7,898 nucleotides of DNA, from contig CANCAO010000060.1 of assembly GCA_947374105.1 (NCBI GenBank), forward strand, positions 1-7,898, in the 5' to 3' direction. The stretch is from Comamonadaceae bacterium (GTDB taxonomy: Bacteria; Pseudomonadota; Gammaproteobacteria; Burkholderiales; Burkholderiaceae_C). The notes below the pieces were generated by a model. The model was not told the DNA's origin, did not search any database, and saw nothing but the letters and a program-made list of their open reading frames with translations. A program made the translations under genes and the position numbers. Numbering within the stretch: the stretch's first letter is position 1; every line of letters begins with the position of its first letter. This document shows positions 5,450 through 7,898 of this stretch, piece by piece.

Positions 5450-6442
5450 ATGATTACGACCAGTCTGACCCACCCCGCCATGCCATTGGCATTGCGACCC
5501 ACACCGCCCAGCGAAACGCCACGCGCGCCAGCGGATGCCGCAGGGCCCCCGCCTACCCGTTTGGCGCTTGGTATCGCGGTCGGCTTGCTGGCAGCCAGCA
5601 TTGGAGCGTTGTATACCGTGTTTGCCCGCTGGGGTTTGGCGCGTGGCCTGCATGCACCCGACCTCACCGTGCTCCGCTATGGTGTGGCAGGCTTTGTGAT
5701 GCTGCCCGTGCTGGGCGAGGCGTGGTGGCGTGATTCGTCCCAGTTCACTTCACGCTGGCGTCTGTGGTTGGCTGTCTCGCTGCTGGCAGGCGTACCGTTT
5801 GGCTTGCTTATGTTCGGCGCTTTGCAGTTTGCCCCCGCCAGCCATGCTGCGGTGTTTCCATTTTCGGCCATGAGTGTGATGGGTATGCTGCTCAGCGCCT
5901 GGGTGTTGGGAGACAAAATCACGCTGCGCCGCGCCACCGGCATTGCTATTGTCCTGGCGGGGCTTGTGGTCTTGTCGGGCTTGGACGCTGCCAGTTTGAC
6001 GCTGCGGGGCGCATTGGGCGATGCCATGTTTGTCGCTGCTGGCACGCTATGGGCAGGTTTTGGTATTTTGCTGCGCAAAAACAAACTCGACCCACTTCTG
6101 GCCACTGCGGTGATTTCCTTCACGGCCTTGCTGACCTATGTGCCGGTCTATTTCATCGTGTCGGGCGGCAGCCATTTGTTTGCTGCGGGCACGACCACGC
6201 TGTGGGTGGAAGTGCTGGTGCAGGGCTTGATCGCCGGAGCGGGCACGCTCTACACCTATGCCAAGATGGTGTCGTTGCTGGGCCCATCTCGCGCAGCTGT
6301 GTTCCCCGCTCTGGCACCCGGCTTGGCGGCATTGATGGCGTGGCCCGTCTTGGGGCATATGCCTACCAGCCACGAAGGCGCTGGCTTGGCCTTGGCCATG
6401 CTGGGTTTGCTGGTGGCCGTGACCTCCGTAGCGCGCCGATAG
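5450..6442 (+). CDS. EamA/DMT-family inner-membrane transporter
   Basis: The protein has 330 residues with ten predicted membrane helices, at roughly 38-58, 71-90, 105-125, 132-153, 160-178, 189-208, 217-238, 253-272, 281-301 and 309-327. This is the two-times-five EamA layout of the drug/metabolite transporter superfamily. Typical features are LRYGVAGF in helix 2 (75-82), a helix 4 start ASHAAVFPF (130-138), and its counterpart in the second half, PSRAAVFPALAPGLAAL (279-295). The first 36 residues are proline- and alanine-rich and probably cytoplasmic. ATG 5450 is chosen over an upstream TTG in the same frame because AAGGAG at 5437-5442 lies 7 bases before it, and the upstream extension would overlap the AhpD-like gene. 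Its place inside a redox gene set suggests export of a metabolite or toxic compound, but the direction and substrate cannot be read from sequence. Confidence 0.92.
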   Translation: MITTSLTHPAMPLALRPTPPSETPRAPADAAGPPPTRLALGIAVGLLAASIGALYTVFARWGLARGLHAPDLTVLRYGVAGFVMLPVLGEAWWRDSSQFTSRWRLWLAVSLLAGVPFGLLMFGALQFAPASHAAVFPFSAMSVMGMLLSAWVLGDKITLRRATGIAIVLAGLVVLSGLDAASLTLRGALGDAMFVAAGTLWAGFGILLRKNKLDPLLATAVISFTALLTYVPVYFIVSGGSHLFAAGTTTLWVEVLVQGLIAGAGTLYTYAKMVSLLGPSRAAVFPALAPGLAALMAWPVLGHMPTSHEGAGLALAMLGLLVAVTSVARR

Positions 6443-6490
6443 GGTGGCTTCATTCAGCGCAGTTTTTATTCTCTATTCAAGGAACACATC

Positions 6491-7147
6491 ATGGAACAGA
6501 CAAATTCTCTGGCCGATCAATTGGCCGAATTCAAAGCAGGCTTCAAGCAACGCGTGGCCCCCGAGCGCCTGCGCATGATGGAGGCCGCCACGGCCGATCT
6601 CAAGGCCAGTGGCATCGAACAAAGTGCCTTGAAAATAGGTGCCTTGGCTCCCGATCTGACGCTGCCCAATGCTACGGGCCAGACCGTGCGTCTAGCCGAG
6701 CTCTGGCAGAAAGGCCCTGTTGTGCTGACTTTTTACCGTGGAGGCTGGTGCCCGTACTGCAATTTGGAGCTGAACGCGTGGCAGCAGCAGTTGCCCACGT
6801 TGCAGGCATTAGGTGCGCAGCTGGTGGCTGTGTCGCCCCAGTCGCCTGACAATTCGCTGAGCACCGTTGAAAAAAACGCGCTTCAGTTCATGGTTCTCAG
6901 TGACTCTTCGCTGGCTGCCGCCGAGGCGTTTGGCGTGGCCTTCACGCTGCCACCCGAGTTGGTGGAACTCTATGGCCGCGTCGGCAACGACCTGCCGACT
7001 ATCAACGGCAATGGCAAGTGGATATTGCCCGTGCCAGCGACCTTTGTGATTCGCTCAGATGGGCGCATTGCGTATAGCCATGTGGAAGCTGACTATCGAG
7101 AGCGGGCAGAGCCTGGGCGGGTGATAGAAGTCATTGGCGCGCTCTAG
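6491..7147 (+). CDS. Peroxiredoxin-like protein of the AhpC/TSA family with a CxxC
   Basis: This 218-residue protein has an N-terminal helical extension (1-45) and then a thioredoxin-fold peroxiredoxin-like domain: IGALAPDLTLPNATGQTVRLAEL (49-71), strand PVVLTFYRGGWCPYC (76-90) with Cys87 and Cys90, VAVSPQSPDNS (112-122), and VPATFVIRSDGRIAYSHVEADYRER (181-205). The classical peroxiredoxin PxxxTxxC is replaced by FYRGGWCPYC, so the active site resembles thioredoxin and the protein belongs to the 'AhpC/TSA family, GGWCPYC' branch. It is probably a cytoplasmic thiol reductase or peroxidase, as no signal peptide is seen. AAGGA (6479-6483) supports the start. It is the last gene of the set; no clear terminator is visible after it. 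A link with the AhpD-like protein two genes upstream, as its electron donor or acceptor, is inferred only from the shared operon and the two CxxC pairs. Confidence 0.9.
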   Translation: MEQTNSLADQLAEFKAGFKQRVAPERLRMMEAATADLKASGIEQSALKIGALAPDLTLPNATGQTVRLAELWQKGPVVLTFYRGGWCPYCNLELNAWQQQLPTLQALGAQLVAVSPQSPDNSLSTVEKNALQFMVLSDSSLAAAEAFGVAFTLPPELVELYGRVGNDLPTINGNGKWILPVPATFVIRSDGRIAYSHVEADYRERAEPGRVIEVIGAL

Positions 7148-7209
7148 CTTCGGTGTGTCATCAGGCACGGGGTGGTTGGGTGTGATTACGCCGTTTTGGG
7201 CAATCAGTC

Positions 7210-7215
7210 TATAAT
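7210..7215 (+). promoter_or_regulatory. -10 element of the rpsO promoter
   Basis: A perfect TATAAT lies 117 bases before the rpsO start codon, predicting transcription from about 7222. The -35 region is poor: the best 18-bp-spaced candidate is TTACGC at 7186-7191. The position suits a housekeeping sigma-70 promoter with a leader of about 110 nt. Confidence 0.55.
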
Positions 7216-7245
7216 CGATGGGCTAAGCAGTTTCGCTTTGGCGCA

Positions 7246-7313
7246 CGCCTGTGGCAGTTCCAGCCGCAGGCGCAAGTTGTTCAACCGCTGGTAGACGTCA
7301 CTATGACGGCCAG
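7246..7313 (+). promoter_or_regulatory. Structured rpsO leader, candidate S15 autoregulatory RNA
   Basis: Hairpin 1 is CGCCUGUGGC (7246-7255), loop AGUUCCA, GCCGCAGGCG (7263-7272): ten pairs with a single U-G wobble next to G-C pairs. Hairpin 2 has CUGG/CCAG (7288-7291 and 7310-7313) enclosing CGUCA (7296-7300), loop CUA, UGACG (7304-7308), and ends 6 bases before the AGGA ribosome binding site. S15 is known to repress its own mRNA in several bacteria through differing leader structures, often using a G-U/G-C motif. The hairpins are seen; S15 binding is inferred. Confidence 0.45.
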
Positions 7314-7331
7314 TAATTCAGGAAAAATAAA

Positions 7332-7598
7332 ATGATCGCATCCAGCATCAAAGCTGCAGTTGTCAAAGACAACGCCCGTCAAGCCGGTGATACCGGTAGC
7401 CCCGAAGTGCAAGTTGCCTTGCTGACGGCTCGTATCAACGAACTCACCCCCCATTTCAAGACCCACGCTAAAGACCACCATGGTCGCCGTGGTCTGTTGC
7501 GCATGGTGAGCCGTCGCCGCAAGCTGTTGGACTACCTGAATTCCCGAGATCACGACCGTTATGTCGCACTGATCGCCAAGTTGGGTCTGCGTAAGTAA
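7332..7598 (+). CDS. rpsO: 30S ribosomal protein S15
   Basis: The 88 codons encode the full S15 protein, which binds the central domain of 16S rRNA early in 30S assembly. Family blocks: [23 protein letters not shown] (20-42), the rRNA-contacting [25 protein letters not shown] (45-69), and [12 protein letters not shown] at the C terminus. Length and motifs match bacterial S15 (88-89 residues) with nothing missing. AGGA at 7320-7323 supports the start. rpsO followed by pnp is a conserved order in proteobacteria. Expression probably runs from the TATAAT at 7210 with possible feedback through the leader hairpins. Confidence 0.98.
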   Translation: MIASSIKAAVVKDNARQAGDTGSPEVQVALLTARINELTPHFKTHAKDHHGRRGLLRMVSRRRKLLDYLNSRDHDRYVALIAKLGLRK

Positions 7599-7615
7599 TT
7601 GCCTGAATGATGAGC

Positions 7616-7656
7616 AAGCGCCTGAGTTAGTTCACTAGCTCAGGCGCTTCTTCGTT
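7616..7656 (+). terminator. Intrinsic terminator after rpsO
   Basis: AAGCGCCTGAGTTAG (7616-7630) pairs with CTAGCTCAGGCGCTT (7635-7649) over 15 bp, with one U-G wobble and a UUCA tetraloop. It is followed by the U-rich but interrupted stretch TTCTTCGTTT. The stem is very stable, while the tail is weaker than ideal, so some read-through into pnp is possible. The adenines before the stem also give partial function on the minus strand. Confidence 0.8.
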
Positions 7657-7680
7657 TGTGAGTACGTTGGAGTAAGCAAA

Positions 7681-7763
7681 GACAGAGCGAAGCTGTGTCA
7701 TTCCAGAGAAATTTGCGCACAAGGCATTCGATGCCAATGCAGAGTTTCACTGGAATGGCATCG
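7681..7763 (+). promoter_or_regulatory. Structured pnp leader with alternative hairpins
   Basis: A long stem pairs CATTCCAG-A-GAAA (7699-7711) with TTTC-A-CTGGAATG (7745-7757), with one A-A mismatch. It encloses a small hairpin GGCAT-TCG-ATGCC (7723-7735). A competing stem pairs CGATGCCA (7729-7736) with TGGCATCG (7756-7763) and excludes both. A further small hairpin (GACA..AGC/GCT..TGTC, 7681-7699) precedes them. In Escherichia coli a long pnp leader stem is cut by RNase III and then used by PNPase to repress itself; a similar role here is inferred. Confidence 0.4.
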
Positions 7764-7836
7764 TGTTCTGGATTGTTGACTCCGGGCCTGGGTGAGGTGG
7801 CCTTTACCTTCCGTCAATTGACCAGGAGAATGAAAA

Positions 7837-7898
7837 ATGAGCATGTTCAATAAAGTTACTAAAACCTTCCAGTGGGGCCAACACAAGGTCATCCTGGA
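7837..7898 (+). CDS. pnp: Polyribonucleotide nucleotidyltransferase (PNPase), N-terminal start (runs off right edge)
   Basis: Only the first 20 codons and two bases are present: MSMFNKVTKTFQWGQHKVIL. This matches the beginning of betaproteobacterial PNPase, the phosphorolytic 3'-to-5' exoribonuclease that degrades mRNA and joins the RNA degradosome. AGGAG at 7824-7828, 8 bases before the ATG, supports the start. The position downstream of rpsO is the conserved arrangement. No convincing -35/-10 pair is visible in the rpsO-pnp gap, so pnp may depend partly on read-through from rpsO. Confidence 0.92.
   Translation, partial: MSMFNKVTKTFQWGQHKVIL

Noticed and set aside
5764..6849. Plus-strand open frame of 361 codons overlapping the EamA and peroxiredoxin-like genes
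   Set aside because: It is out of frame with two well-supported genes, rich in Gly, Arg, Cys and His as shadow frames are, and has no ribosome binding site.
7776..7781. TTGACT as a -35 box for pnp
   Set aside because: At 16-18 bp downstream there is only GC-rich sequence (GTGGCCTTTA) and nothing like TATAAT.

Overview
The window looks chromosomal and betaproteobacterial, most likely Comamonadaceae (Rhodoferax/Polaromonas-like). This is a judgement from the protein sequences, the rpsO-pnp order, the fairly GC-rich coding sequence and one intergenic repeat that resembles a family I associate with that group. No phage, transposase, CRISPR array, rRNA or tRNA is visible.

Left part (1-1202, minus strand): a nitrate-assimilation locus. 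nasT encodes an ANTAR-type RNA-binding antiterminator. Downstream of it is the start of a Tat-exported nitrate-binding protein gene (nrtA-like), which runs off the left edge. The roughly 317-bp gap between them is rich in control signals, all pointing toward nrtA: an NtrC-type enhancer site, a repeat-like AT-rich spacer that may also end nasT, a near-perfect sigma-54 promoter, the two-hairpin ANTAR target RNA with A1/G4 hexaloops, and a terminator hairpin that shares bases with the second ANTAR hairpin. The expected logic is that nitrogen limitation (NtrC/sigma-54) starts transcription and nitrate (through NasT) lets it continue into nrtA.

Centre-left (1203-2909, plus strand): tsaD (tRNA t6A synthesis) is divergent from nasT. 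It is followed by a uracil-DNA-glycosylase-superfamily gene that lacks the usual N-terminal strand just before motif A and may be decayed.

Centre (2977-7147): a LysR regulator on the minus strand is divergent from a four-gene plus-strand set: a short-chain dehydrogenase, an AhpD/carboxymuconolactone-decarboxylase-like protein with a CxxC, a 10-helix EamA/DMT permease and a peroxiredoxin-like protein with a CxxC. Each gene has a good ribosome binding site and the gaps are short (22-63 bp). I read this as a LysR-controlled thiol-redox or detoxification operon whose substrate is unknown; it is the best candidate here for an undescribed system.

Right part (7148-7898): housekeeping rpsO then pnp (start only). 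Each has a structured leader that could be autoregulatory, and a strong 15-bp hairpin terminator lies between them.
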